From assembly GCA_030065755.1 (NCBI GenBank), contig JASJDA010000039.1, positions 1-32,833 of the forward strand: 32,833 bases of DNA, read 5' to 3'. This stretch comes from Prochloraceae cyanobacterium. Its GTDB lineage: Bacteria; Cyanobacteriota; Cyanobacteriia; Cyanobacteriales; JASJDA01. Shown one piece after another: positions 1 to 7,773 of this stretch (the stretch's first letter is position 1; every line of letters starts with the position of its first letter). The translations under genes were made by a program, and so were the position numbers. The notes beneath the pieces are model-generated. The model was given only the letters and a program-made list of their open reading frames with translations, did no database searches and was not told the origin of the DNA.

Positions 1-38
1 GAATTGTTTAATTTTAGCTCAACTTTAATCGCGTACAT
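1..38 (-). CDS. Start of a gene cut by the left edge; possibly TnpB/OrfB of an IS200/IS605 element
   Basis: An ATG at 38-36 opens a frame that stays open to the edge of the window and reads MYAIKVELKLNN. An AAGG stretch about five bases upstream is a reasonable ribosome binding site. The short start resembles the N-termini of cyanobacterial OrfB/TnpB proteins as I remember them, but twelve codons cannot prove a family. The insertion-sequence remnant near 25.1 kb shows that such elements occur in this genome. It could equally be an unrelated gene. Confidence 0.3.
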   Translation of the reverse strand, partial: MYAIKVELKLNN

Positions 39-137
39 ATTAGCCTTGGCTGATTCTTTAACTCGATATCTTAAAACTTGTCCACTATAGAGAACTATGA
101 GTAATTATAGATAAGTTTTTGACCGCTTATAGTTGCT

Positions 138-2267
138 CTAGTCGCCAAACCATTTGTGACGTAAATCTTCGTAGGTGCCATCTTCGATCGCTCCTAGTAT
201 AGCAAAGTTAATTTTTTTTCTCAGAGGACTATCAAGAGGCATAGCAATGCCATAACTGTGTTCGTTAAACACCGAGCCAACAAGTTTGACTTTACCTTTT
301 CCTTCAAAAGCAGCATAGTGCTGAAGTGCTGGTGCATCATAGACTACAGCATCTACTTCTTTGTTTTCCAGGGCTCGATACAGTTCTTCAGTGGTTTGAT
401 AAGCAAAAGAATTTATGCGTATTTCATTGAGATATTCCTGGGCTATACTTTTATCTACTATTGCTACCCGTACTTTTTGCAAGTCTTCAATACCACTAAT
501 ACTATCTCGCAAACTTTCTAAAGTAAAAGCTGCGATCGTAGCTGTAAAGTAGGTAAAAATAAAATAGCCAATAAACATCCAAAACAAGCCAAATAATCTT
601 CCTAGAGTTTTTTTAGGGGTTTTGTCACCGTAGCCAACTGTTGTCAAAGTTACCGCAGCCCACCAAAATGATTCCCATATACCTCGGAGATAATCTTTAG
701 GAAAATCAGGGTTATTGTGGCGTTCGGTTAACCAAATTATATGAGCAGCAACTAATAAACTGATTATCAGAAAGCCTATTGCATAATAAAAGCCTCGCGA
801 CAACATTATAGACTTAAGTGTCTCCCAGATTTTGACACCTGTATCTGCAGAGACCATTATTTGCAATCCCGACTGAAAGTAAGGATGAGAGAAATCTAGT
901 ACTTTCGATCGCGATGACGTGATACTGATACCAGAAATCCCGATATTAACAGCCCCTCTTTCTACGTCATCTAGAAGTTTGGCGAGGGTATTAACACCAA
1001 CAACTTGATAATTTACCTCTAATCGAGCGGCTATTTCTTTCCACAGATCGATACTAAATCCTGTGTATTGTCCATTTTTGTAGTAAACGAATGGCTCGAA
1101 AATTTTGGTAACGACTTTTAATGTTTGTGGAAGAGGAGTCTCAGTTGCCGCTATTTTCGCCTTATCAATTTCAGATTTAAGGTTAGGTTCTTTATTAAGT
1201 GCAGCAACAATTTTTGCTGCCTTTAGCCATTCATCAACTACTTTTCTATTGTTTCTTATCCATTCGGTAGCATGGCGTTTAATATCGTCAGGGCTATCTT
1301 CTCGCGCAAACATTTTTAGATTTTGTGCGGTAATATCTTTGAGAGGAATCTCTACCAACTCAAATAATCGCCTAATATCTGGATGTGCCTGCAAAAATTC
1401 TCTATTAGCAACAACTCGAATATCGTTAGGGGGAAATGGCATCTGACAGGGATCGTCAGGACAACCAGAAAGACCTCTAATTTTCGTTTCTTTTTCTAAT
1501 ACTTTGTCTTGTTCTGGAAGTGCTGGGAAGGGGACTTGCAGCCAAACTGTTTTTTCCCCAAGGGCTAATTTTTCAAATACCCAAGTTGGCTTCCAAATGT
1601 ATGCTAGGATTGGCTGATAACTATTGTTTTTAAAATAATCGTGCATCCAAGCAAAATAGTTGCCCTGTATTTGTTCTACAGTATCTTGCAGTCCGTAAGC
1701 TTTAATTTGATATTCAATAATTTCGGCACAAGCCCAACCTCGCTCGCAGCCAATTAAATCTGCTTTTCCATTACCATTGCGATCGAACACCTCAGCAATT
1801 TTAGGATCTTTTAAGTCTGCTATATTTTTGATTCCTAATTTTGAGGCAGTTTCGAGATCGATCGCGTAGCCTTCGAGCGCTCCTCTTCTGACTTCAAAGC
1901 CTACCGCTTCGACTTTTTCTTTTATTGCTTTATCTTGCAAGAAAAAGTTCTGTAGGGGAAACCATCCATTGACCCAAAAGTCAGTTTTTCCTTTTGCTGC
2001 TGAGGTATAGAATTGTTCTGTAGTTTGGGTAATCGGTTCTGTTACTTGATACCCCAACTCAGCCATTAATTGCTTGTATATTTCTGCCTGAAACCAGCCA
2101 GAGTCCCAAGTACCTTTTGCCATTTTCACTACTTGCGATCTCGCTTCTGGGGAGGCGCTGCGCGATCGACTAGATTGACTGGTTGCCGGTAGTTGGGGAA
2201 CTACCGCTACAAATAACACGATAGCGAGAATGCTTGTCAAACATAAACGAAGTGTCTTGATTCTCAC
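138..2267 (-). CDS. Fusion of an OpuAC/ProX-type binding domain with a GluR0-like glutamate-receptor potassium channel
   Basis: The protein has 709 residues and starts at GTG; no other start precedes the signal peptide (about 1-31). Residues about 46-355 resemble the periplasmic OpuAC/ProX betaine-binding domain: a Trp-rich cleft (W54, W58, W98, W102, W178, W225, W229), a DRNGNGKAD calcium-type loop at 162-170, and cysteines at 174, 179, 269 and 274. After a linker (356-382) comes a solute-binding domain split by a channel: S1 about 383-475 with R453 in the SSR position that holds the amino-acid carboxylate, membrane helix about 493-513, pore loop with TVGYGD at 543-548, second helix about 556-582, then S2 to the end with D644 as likely amino-group ligand. 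The second half matches the layout of Synechocystis GluR0, a glutamate-gated potassium channel of about 400 residues. The inferred role is a plasma-membrane potassium channel with two periplasmic ligand domains. The true ligands are unknown. It lies 95 bases downstream of thf1 on the same strand. Confidence 0.88.
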   Translation of the reverse strand: MRIKTLRLCLTSILAIVLFVAVVPQLPATSQSSRSRSASPEARSQVVKMAKGTWDSGWFQAEIYKQLMAELGYQVTEPITQTTEQFYTSAAKGKTDFWVNGWFPLQNFFLQDKAIKEKVEAVGFEVRRGALEGYAIDLETASKLGIKNIADLKDPKIAEVFDRNGNGKADLIGCERGWACAEIIEYQIKAYGLQDTVEQIQGNYFAWMHDYFKNNSYQPILAYIWKPTWVFEKLALGEKTVWLQVPFPALPEQDKVLEKETKIRGLSGCPDDPCQMPFPPNDIRVVANREFLQAHPDIRRLFELVEIPLKDITAQNLKMFAREDSPDDIKRHATEWIRNNRKVVDEWLKAAKIVAALNKEPNLKSEIDKAKIAATETPLPQTLKVVTKIFEPFVYYKNGQYTGFSIDLWKEIAARLEVNYQVVGVNTLAKLLDDVERGAVNIGISGISITSSRSKVLDFSHPYFQSGLQIMVSADTGVKIWETLKSIMLSRGFYYAIGFLIISLLVAAHIIWLTERHNNPDFPKDYLRGIWESFWWAAVTLTTVGYGDKTPKKTLGRLFGLFWMFIGYFIFTYFTATIAAFTLESLRDSISGIEDLQKVRVAIVDKSIAQEYLNEIRINSFAYQTTEELYRALENKEVDAVVYDAPALQHYAAFEGKGKVKLVGSVFNEHSYGIAMPLDSPLRKKINFAILGAIEDGTYEDLRHKWFGD

Positions 2268-2362
2268 AGTATTTTTGCCCGGGTTAACTAAATCCCTTCG
2301 CTCAATTCTATATTTAGTTTAGTCCTTGGCTTGTCGCGCTATTTTATTTTCTTTATTAAGGT

Positions 2363-3073
2363 TTAGGGACTGTTGTTTTCTTGTGTTTCCTCTTTTTTCA
2401 ATTTGTCTGAGGTTCGTTTTTCTTGTTTTTTCCGTTCTGCTTCAAGAGCTTCTTCCAGGACGACTAAGACTTGACTCATCTTCTCTAGATTCGATCTATA
2501 CAAATCTAAATCTTTTTCTAATTTTTCTGGGGATAAGTGTAAAGCCTCAGAAATTTTTTTCAGTACTTCTTGGCGCTTTTCTTGGTCTTTAACTAACTCC
2601 GGATCTGCTTGTTCTAGGAGAGTATACAAGCCGATAGCAAACAGACGGCTATACTTAAATTGAGGATTATTGGCAATTTGATTTATTGCTGATGCTAAAT
2701 TATCCCCAGCATCAGTGGGTTGTGGAGAAGTCATCCAGGAAACAAAATCCTCACCGGATTTTTGTTTGGCTACTGCTAAAACGCCTTCTGCTTCTTGTCG
2801 GTATTTTTGTGGCTCGCCTCCGACTGACTGACACAGAGCAGAAAAAATAGAATCTTTATCTCTTTCTGGTTTATAACCTTGCATGAAGCGATCGAAAGAG
2901 GTAACAACACCCAAACAGAAAATGGGATCTACCTTAAAATCAACGTTAACCGAGAGTAAATGCATCTCTACCAATAGTTCTTCTACCACCCTTCGATAAA
3001 TAGAGTTAATCGGTCGGGTGTGATGGGCGTAGAAATTTCTTTTAGTATCAGATACAGTGCGAACTTGTTCCAC
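2363..3073 (-). CDS. thf1: Thf1/Psb29, photosystem II and thylakoid biogenesis factor
   Basis: The protein has 236 residues, the usual length. The N-terminus (VRTVSDTKRNFY, then HTRPINSIYRRVVEELLVEMH) is the hallmark of the Thf1/Psb29 family, followed by the GVVTSFDRFMQGY segment around 55-67. The C-terminal third (about 170-236) is charged, helical and probably coiled coil. Family members work with the thylakoid FtsH2/FtsH3 protease in photosystem II repair and affect thylakoid formation. The gene is divergent from the ribokinase gene with about 120 bases between the two start codons, so that gap probably holds both promoters. The same-strand channel fusion lies downstream; co-transcription is possible but not shown. 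Confidence 0.95.
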   Translation of the reverse strand: MEQVRTVSDTKRNFYAHHTRPINSIYRRVVEELLVEMHLLSVNVDFKVDPIFCLGVVTSFDRFMQGYKPERDKDSIFSALCQSVGGEPQKYRQEAEGVLAVAKQKSGEDFVSWMTSPQPTDAGDNLASAINQIANNPQFKYSRLFAIGLYTLLEQADPELVKDQEKRQEVLKKISEALHLSPEKLEKDLDLYRSNLEKMSQVLVVLEEALEAERKKQEKRTSDKLKKEETQENNSP

Positions 3074-3193
3074 TACAGCAGACTTAAAATGAGGACTGTC
3101 TTCTATTGTCTCTCTTTATACTTTTTTTGCCAAGGAAAATATTTACATTTATTTTTAATACCCAGTCGATCGCAATCCACCAGAGGAAATGGG

Positions 3194-4129
3194 ATGAGCG
3201 TTATTGTTTTTGGCAGTATTAATATGGATCTGACGATCGTGGTTCCCCGTTTGCCAAAGCTTGGAGAGACGATCGCTGGAGACAAATTTTTTAAAGCTGC
3301 TGGAGGTAAGGGAGCTAACCAAGCTGTAGCTGTTGCCAAATTAGGTTTTCCCGTTCATTTTGTCGGTCAAGTTGGAGGAGATGAGTTTGGCTCAATTTTG
3401 CTGGAGGAGTTAGTTGCAGCAGGTGTAGGTACTGAGGGGGTTAAGATCAATCCCGATATTCATTCGGGAATTGCTTCTATTATGGTTGACAACAGAGGCG
3501 ATAACGCGATCGCTACTGCTGCTGGCGCTAATGGTTGCGTGGGTACCGAGGATGTCGAAAGATTTAGGTCTTTGTTGGGATTAGAAGCTAAAGTAGCCTT
3601 ATTAGAGTTAGGTGTTCCTATAGAAACAGTTGTGGAAGCAGCAAGAGTTGCTCGCGAATGTGGGGTAACAGTAATTTTAGACCCAGCACCAGCTCCTCCT
3701 AGTTTACCGGAACAATTGTATCCTCTAATAGACATTATTACTCCCAATGAAATCGAAGCCAGTCAATTAGTAGGTTTTCCTGTTAGCGATACTGAAACTG
3801 CATCCCGTGCTGCTTCTGTGTTGTGCCAAAGGGGAGTTAATAATGCGATCGTTACTTTAGGAGATCGAGGTTGTGTATGTTCGAGTCGATCGGAGACTTT
3901 TATAGTCGAACCCATCGAAGTTCCTGTTGTCGATACTGTAGGAGCTGGAGATGGATTTAATGGAGCCTTAGCAGCAGCCTTAGCAAGTGGACAATCTTTG
4001 CGTACTGCCTTGGGGTGGGCAACAGTTGCAGGTGCCCTAACAGTTACTCGAAGAGGGGCTCAACCTGCTTTACCTAAATGGGAGAATTTTATTGACACCT
4101 TAACGCGGGGAAAATATCTTGGTAAATAA
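3194..4129 (+). CDS. rbsK: Ribokinase (PfkB family)
   Basis: This 311-residue sugar kinase is predicted to phosphorylate D-ribose to ribose 5-phosphate with ATP in the cytoplasm. It shows the PfkB features: GSINMD at 7-12, the substrate-binding AAGGKGANQA at 35-44, the NE pair near 185, and DTVGAGDG at 247-254, with D253 as the catalytic base and the GAG turn as the anion hole. The frame is open further upstream to 3020, but that stretch overlaps the start of thf1 and does not look like protein. The ATG at 3194 has GAGGA about six bases upstream and gives the standard N-terminus. No ribose transporter lies nearby, so it may salvage ribose from nucleosides. Other PfkB sugars cannot be excluded. 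Confidence 0.9.
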   Translation: MSVIVFGSINMDLTIVVPRLPKLGETIAGDKFFKAAGGKGANQAVAVAKLGFPVHFVGQVGGDEFGSILLEELVAAGVGTEGVKINPDIHSGIASIMVDNRGDNAIATAAGANGCVGTEDVERFRSLLGLEAKVALLELGVPIETVVEAARVARECGVTVILDPAPAPPSLPEQLYPLIDIITPNEIEASQLVGFPVSDTETASRAASVLCQRGVNNAIVTLGDRGCVCSSRSETFIVEPIEVPVVDTVGAGDGFNGALAAALASGQSLRTALGWATVAGALTVTRRGAQPALPKWENFIDTLTRGKYLGK

Positions 4130-4315
4130 TACCGTAAATGTTATAAATTATATATAACTTATAGGACAGAAAAACAAATAACTTTAATAATTGCTTTGTT
4201 ATTTTTTTCGTAATCTTAAAGAATATCGTATTGGATTGAGAAGTAACTCTCCTAGCTAAAATTACTGTGCTAGAGTGAGCGTTAACTAAAATGGCTATCG
4301 CATAACACCAGAATA

Positions 4316-5614
4316 ATGCAAAGTGAATTTATGAATATGACAAAACGCGGACTCGTTCTAGGGGCAACTGCAGTAGCTCTAACAACTGTAACAGTAACTG
4401 GAGCAGGAGTTCATCTATCTCAAGGCCAAGCTTTTTTTAGTGAAAGTCCAAAGGAGCTAGTAGATGAAGTTTGGCAAATTATCAATTATCAATATGTTGA
4501 CGGCACTTTTAATCAGGTAGATTGGCGATCGAAACGCAACGAATTTCTCAATCGCTCTTATACCAACAAAGAAGAAGCTTATAAGGCAATTCGAGAAATG
4601 CTGGAGTTGCTTGGGGATCCTTACACCAGATTTATGGATCCAGAAGAATTCCGCAATATGCAAATAGATACTTCTGGCGAACTAACCGGAGTAGGGATCA
4701 CAATAGCTAAAGATGAAAAAACCGATAGGCTAATTGTTATTGCTCCAATAGAAGAAACTCCAGCTTTTAAAGCGGGAATTATGGCTAAGGATATTATCCT
4801 TAAAATTGACGGCAAAAGTACAGAAGGGATGGACGTTAATGATGCTGTCAAGTTAATTAGAGGAAAACCAGGTACTCAAGTAAATCTGACAATTGGACGA
4901 GGAGCTCAACAACTCAATTTTCCTATTACTAGAGCCCGAATTCAGATTCATCCAGTTCGTGCTAGAACTGAAATGACTCCTGAAGGGAAAATTGGCTACA
5001 TTCGCCTAACTCAATTCAGCGCCCAAGCACCCAAGGAAATGCGAGATGCAATTAGAAAACTAGAAAGGCAAGGGGTGGAAGGCTATGTTCTAGATCTGCG
5101 CTCGAACCCTGGAGGGTTACTCTACGCTAGCGTTGACATTGCTCGTATGTGGCTCAAAAAAGGCAAAATTGTTTCCACAGTCGATCGCAAGGGACTAGTA
5201 GATGCTAAGGAAGCAAATAATAGTGCTTTGACCAATAGACCACTGGTAGTACTGGTAGATGGTGGTTCGGCTAGTGCGAGTGAAATTCTCTCAGGTGCGC
5301 TACAAGATAACAATCGAGCTGTTTTAGTGGGAACTAAAACTTTTGGTAAGGGTTTGGTGCAGTCGGTAAGGAGTTTAGGAGATGGTTCGGGCTTAGCGGT
5401 GACTATTGCTAAATATTTAACACCTAGCGGCAGAGATATCAATAAGGAGGGAATTCCCCCAGATATTATCATGGAATTGACTGAAAAAGATCGCGATCGA
5501 TTGCAAAGCGATCGTGCCTTAATTGGAACTTTAAAAGATCCTCAGTTCGCTAAAGCTGTTCAAATCTTAAGCGACAAAATTCAAGCACAAACACCAAACT
5601 CTGCGAATAATTAA
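4316..5614 (+). CDS. Carboxyl-terminal processing protease (S41 family, CtpA/CtpB type)
   Basis: The protein has 432 residues with an N-terminal export signal (about 8-38, ending near QGQAFF), a PDZ domain around 115-205 with GVGI at 125-128, and an S41 peptidase domain at about 215-385. The catalytic pair is S320 in GGSASASE and K345 in KTFGKG; the spacing of 25 matches the algal D1 processing protease. The LDLRSNPGG segment at 259-267 is also typical. Cyanobacterial members include CtpA, which trims the D1 precursor, and CtpB and CtpC, whose targets are less clear. The paralogue cannot be fixed without alignment. Start choice is uncertain: ATG codons at 4316, 4331 and 4337 all keep the signal peptide, and none has a strong ribosome binding site. 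Confidence 0.92.
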   Translation: MQSEFMNMTKRGLVLGATAVALTTVTVTGAGVHLSQGQAFFSESPKELVDEVWQIINYQYVDGTFNQVDWRSKRNEFLNRSYTNKEEAYKAIREMLELLGDPYTRFMDPEEFRNMQIDTSGELTGVGITIAKDEKTDRLIVIAPIEETPAFKAGIMAKDIILKIDGKSTEGMDVNDAVKLIRGKPGTQVNLTIGRGAQQLNFPITRARIQIHPVRARTEMTPEGKIGYIRLTQFSAQAPKEMRDAIRKLERQGVEGYVLDLRSNPGGLLYASVDIARMWLKKGKIVSTVDRKGLVDAKEANNSALTNRPLVVLVDGGSASASEILSGALQDNNRAVLVGTKTFGKGLVQSVRSLGDGSGLAVTIAKYLTPSGRDINKEGIPPDIIMELTEKDRDRLQSDRALIGTLKDPQFAKAVQILSDKIQAQTPNSANN

Positions 5615-5655
5615 TGAGGCTGCGATCGAGAATAATCTTCGCCCAAACCCAATCT

Positions 5656-5838
5656 CTATAAGGGTTTGCACTTAAAAGCACGAATTAATCCTACTCGACG
5701 AGCGATCGCTTCTGATGAGGAGGCAAATGGCCCCCAATATTCGCGTGTTTCCACAAAAGTTGACTCGCTTTGCCAAGATAAAATTTCACAACGACCGTCT
5801 TTTTTCTTGACAATATACCATTTTTGTGTATTGCTCAT
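5656..5838 (-). CDS. Small conserved cyanobacterial protein of unknown function
   Basis: The protein has 60 residues. It begins MSNTQKWYIVKKKDGRCEI, contains YWGPFASSSEAIARRVGLIRA at about 34-54 and ends CKPL. I recognise this pattern as a family of short hypothetical proteins common in cyanobacteria, with the WGPF and EAIARRVGLIRAGKC-type motif as its signature. The N-terminal half looks like a small beta-rich fold and the C-terminal half like one helix. No membrane segment or signal is present. It is convergent with the protease gene (41 bases between ends) and divergent from the small membrane-protein gene to the right (38 bases between starts). No function can be given. Confidence 0.75.
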   Translation of the reverse strand: MSNTQKWYIVKKKDGRCEILSWQSESTFVETREYWGPFASSSEAIARRVGLIRAFKCKPL

Positions 5839-5876
5839 GGTAGGTAGAAAAATTCAGCTCGATCTTATTTAATAGA

Positions 5877-6266
5877 ATGACAGACTTAGATCCTGAGTTC
5901 AATAGTCAGGTACAAAGATTACACCAACTTACTGTATGTGCAAGATGGTTACTGGTGCTTTTTTGTTGGGTTAGCTTTGGTTCTTTCGGTATTTGGGGAT
6001 TGCGACCAGAAATTTCTCTGTGGTTAGAAAATTTCACCTGGGCAGCAGTTAGGTACGGTCTGTATTTCAATCGACCAGCAACTTTTTGCGTGACTTTATG
6101 TATCGGTATAACAGTAGCTGTCTTAGTTTGGCAAAGTCGAAACATTATTCAAGGAATTTCCCCCAGGGAAAGATGGCGCTTAGAACAACAAGTAAAAAAA
6201 ATTCTCGCTTCAGGACCTCGTCATCCGTTATGGAAGTGGGTCTGTAAATCTCAGTTAAGGTTTTGA
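5877..6266 (+). CDS. Small membrane protein of unknown function
   Basis: The protein has 129 residues with two predicted membrane helices, about 23-44 (WLLVLFCWVSFGSFGIWGL region) and about 68-88 (ATFCVTLCIGITVAVLVW region), and a basic C-terminal tail with a SPRERWRLEQQVKKIL helix near 105-120. The short loop and positive tail suggest both termini are cytoplasmic. It looks like a cyanobacterial conserved hypothetical protein, but I do not recognise a named family. No clear ribosome binding site precedes the ATG. It ends about 110 bases before the convergent rplL stop codon. Confidence 0.65.
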   Translation: MTDLDPEFNSQVQRLHQLTVCARWLLVLFCWVSFGSFGIWGLRPEISLWLENFTWAAVRYGLYFNRPATFCVTLCIGITVAVLVWQSRNIIQGISPRERWRLEQQVKKILASGPRHPLWKWVCKSQLRF

Positions 6267-6320
6267 CTTCTCCCGCCTTTGAAAAGAGGAGATTCTAAAC
6301 GGTTGTCCCTACGTCGAAGC

Positions 6321-6350
6321 ATAAATAAAGGCAGGCTTAGATTGCCTGCC
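6321..6350 (-). terminator. Rho-independent terminator of the rplJ-rplL transcript
   Basis: A perfect seven-pair stem, GGCAGGC (6330-6336) with GCCTGCC (6344-6350), lies just past the rplL stop codon. On the minus strand it is followed by TTTATTTAT, which serves as the uridine tract. The plus-strand side has an A-rich flank instead, so it acts for the minus strand. Confidence 0.75.
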
Positions 6351-6373
6351 AAAAATAAATCTTTGAGTAAAGA

Positions 6374-6772
6374 TTATTTCACGCTGGCTTTAGCTCCAGC
6401 TTCTTCGAGATCCTTCTTGATATTCTCTGCTTCTTCTTTAGGAATTGCTTCTTTAATAGGTTTAGGTGCAGATTCCACCACATCTTTGGCTTCTTTAAGA
6501 CCCAAACCAGTAAGTTTGCGTACCACCTTGAGAATAGCAATTTTCTTGTCAGAAGGAACTTCTTCGAGTACCACGTCGAATTCGGTTTTCTCTTCTTCTG
6601 GTTCAGCAGCAGCCCCAGGAGCGCCAGGAGCGCCCATTACAGGCATCATCATACCGCCAGCAGGAGCAGCAGCACTAACGCCGAATTCTTCTTCAATTTT
6701 TTTAACTAACTCAGATGCTTCAATTAGAGTCAGTGATTTTAGCTTCTCTAAAATTTCGTCAACTGCAGACAT
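6374..6772 (-). CDS. rplL: 50S ribosomal protein L7/L12
   Basis: The protein has 132 residues: an N-terminal dimerisation helix pair (about 1-35, [25 protein letters not shown]), an alanine/glycine/proline-rich hinge (about 36-60) and the conserved C-terminal domain with [11 protein letters not shown] and the [11 protein letters not shown] factor-binding segment. It forms the flexible stalk that recruits translation GTPases and binds L10, encoded just upstream. AAGGAG lies about seven bases before the ATG. The gap to rplJ is 75 bases, and the terminator lies directly downstream, so it is the last gene of the cluster. Confidence 0.98.
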   Translation of the reverse strand: MSAVDEILEKLKSLTLIEASELVKKIEEEFGVSAAAPAGGMMMPVMGAPGAPGAAAEPEEEKTEFDVVLEEVPSDKKIAILKVVRKLTGLGLKEAKDVVESAPKPIKEAIPKEEAENIKKDLEEAGAKASVK

Positions 6773-6847
6773 TGATAAACTCCTTTACAATCGAACTACT
6801 AGATATGGTTAATAAACGGGCAATTAGTTGTTTGAGAAGGGGATTTC

Positions 6848-7423
6848 TCAAGCAGCTTCGCCCTCTTCTTTTTTCTTGGCTTCGATCGCCGCCAAAACCC
6901 GACCCAAAGAGGACGGTATTTCGTTGATGCTGCGACCCAAAGACGCAGGAACTTCGTTGATACCCACAGCCAATTTGGTAGCTATGGAATTGATAGCACC
7001 AGCAGCTTGAGCAATAAGTTCCTCTTTAGAAGGCAACTCAGAAAGTGCCTTCACCTGGTCTTCGTTCAAGGCTTGACCCTGCATTACCCCACCGCGAAAT
7101 TCGGTTTTCTTGGTGTCTTTTTGGAATGCTTGATAAGCCTTAATCGCACCGCCAAGATCCTCTTTGACGAGGATAAAGGCAGAAGTGCCAGCCAAAAATT
7201 GACTCATTGGCTTCCAGTTATCGTCTTCCTCGACTGCGATTCGCATTAGCGTATTTTTAGTCACCTTACAAATGGAGCCTTTCTCTCGCAAGCGCCTGCG
7301 CAAGTCCGTGATTTCGGCAACTGAAAGTCCTTGATAGTCAATAACTAAAGCTAGCTGGGATTCGCTCAAGATTTGCTTGAGATCGTCGATAACAACTTGC
7401 TTGTTTTCGCGAGTTCTTCCCAC
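6848..7423 (-). CDS. rplJ: 50S ribosomal protein L10
   Basis: L10 anchors the L7/L12 stalk and represses its own operon by binding the leader RNA. A GTG at 7435 directly abuts AGGAGG, leaving no spacing, so I prefer the second GTG at 7423, eleven bases downstream of AGGAGG. This gives the family N-terminus MGRTRENKQ and 191 residues. The LALVIDYQGLSVAEITDLRRRLR segment and KVTKNTLMRIA are diagnostic. The C-terminal part (about 150-191) has the repeated NEVPASLGRSINEIPSSLGRV pattern and is somewhat longer than in many bacteria; it forms the helix that binds L12 dimers. Confidence 0.97.
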   Translation of the reverse strand: MGRTRENKQVVIDDLKQILSESQLALVIDYQGLSVAEITDLRRRLREKGSICKVTKNTLMRIAVEEDDNWKPMSQFLAGTSAFILVKEDLGGAIKAYQAFQKDTKKTEFRGGVMQGQALNEDQVKALSELPSKEELIAQAAGAINSIATKLAVGINEVPASLGRSINEIPSSLGRVLAAIEAKKKEEGEAA

Positions 7424-7435
7424 TTTTTTTTTCAC

Positions 7436-7700
7436 CTCCTTTGTTTTTTAGTTAGTAGAACGCGTACCGCTACGCGGATCTCTTCGAGATCGAGTGACAA
7501 ACTTCCCTGAGATCAGAAAAAACCTCGACAATGAAAGCCGAGGTTTTTTCTTATGTTCGAGCCACTCGATCGCTGTGCGTCTCGCAAGGAGCGAGATCGC
7601 GACACTTTTAACCCAGGAAATTTCTCAGGGTAGTCTCTTAAATGGCTGTTAACCTCGGCAGGATATTAAGCAACAAATTGCTCCTGCTGTCTTTAGTTTC
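7436..7700 (-). promoter_or_regulatory. rplJ (L10) leader region with several hairpins
   Basis: The 338 bases between rplA and rplJ hold no gene but several stable inverted repeats: CGCGTA/TACGCG at about 7461-7476, GATCTC/GAGATC at about 7477-7492, the attenuator-like stem at 7517-7549, TCTCGC/GCGAGA at about 7580-7596, and a long-range pair CCCTGAGA (7505-7512) with TCTCAGGG (7622-7629). L10 leaders are known autoregulatory RNAs that bind the L10-L12 complex. The location and structure density fit this. Exact boundaries and the L10-binding kink-turn were not resolved by eye. Confidence 0.55.
7517..7549 (-). terminator. Attenuator or intra-operon terminator before rplJ
   Basis: An eleven-pair perfect stem, AAAAAACCTCG (7517-7527) with CGAGGTTTTTT (7539-7549), ends in a uridine run on the minus strand. 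It sits between rplA and rplJ, about 94 bases before the rplJ start. This placement suits premature termination under L10 control or partial termination of rplK-rplA transcripts. Because the stem ends in A and T runs it can act on both strands, but only the minus strand carries genes here. Confidence 0.7.
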
Positions 7701-7773
7701 GACGAATTAATTATTCAGTTATTTTTTAGGGAAGTCTTTTCTATATGTTCTATCTGTTAACCTATCTTACTTA

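Noticed and set aside
3020..3193. Upstream extension of the ribokinase frame
   Set aside because: It overlaps the thf1 start on the other strand, and the ATG at 3194 has a good ribosome binding site and gives the family N-terminus.
6267..6310. TCTCC...GGAGA hairpin considered as another IS605-type end
   Set aside because: Only one short imperfect palindrome with no second end; similarity to the remnant at 25.1 kb is too weak.
6279..6812. Plus-strand frame of 177 codons opposite rplL
   Set aside because: It is a shadow of the rplL coding sequence on the opposite strand and crosses the terminator hairpin.
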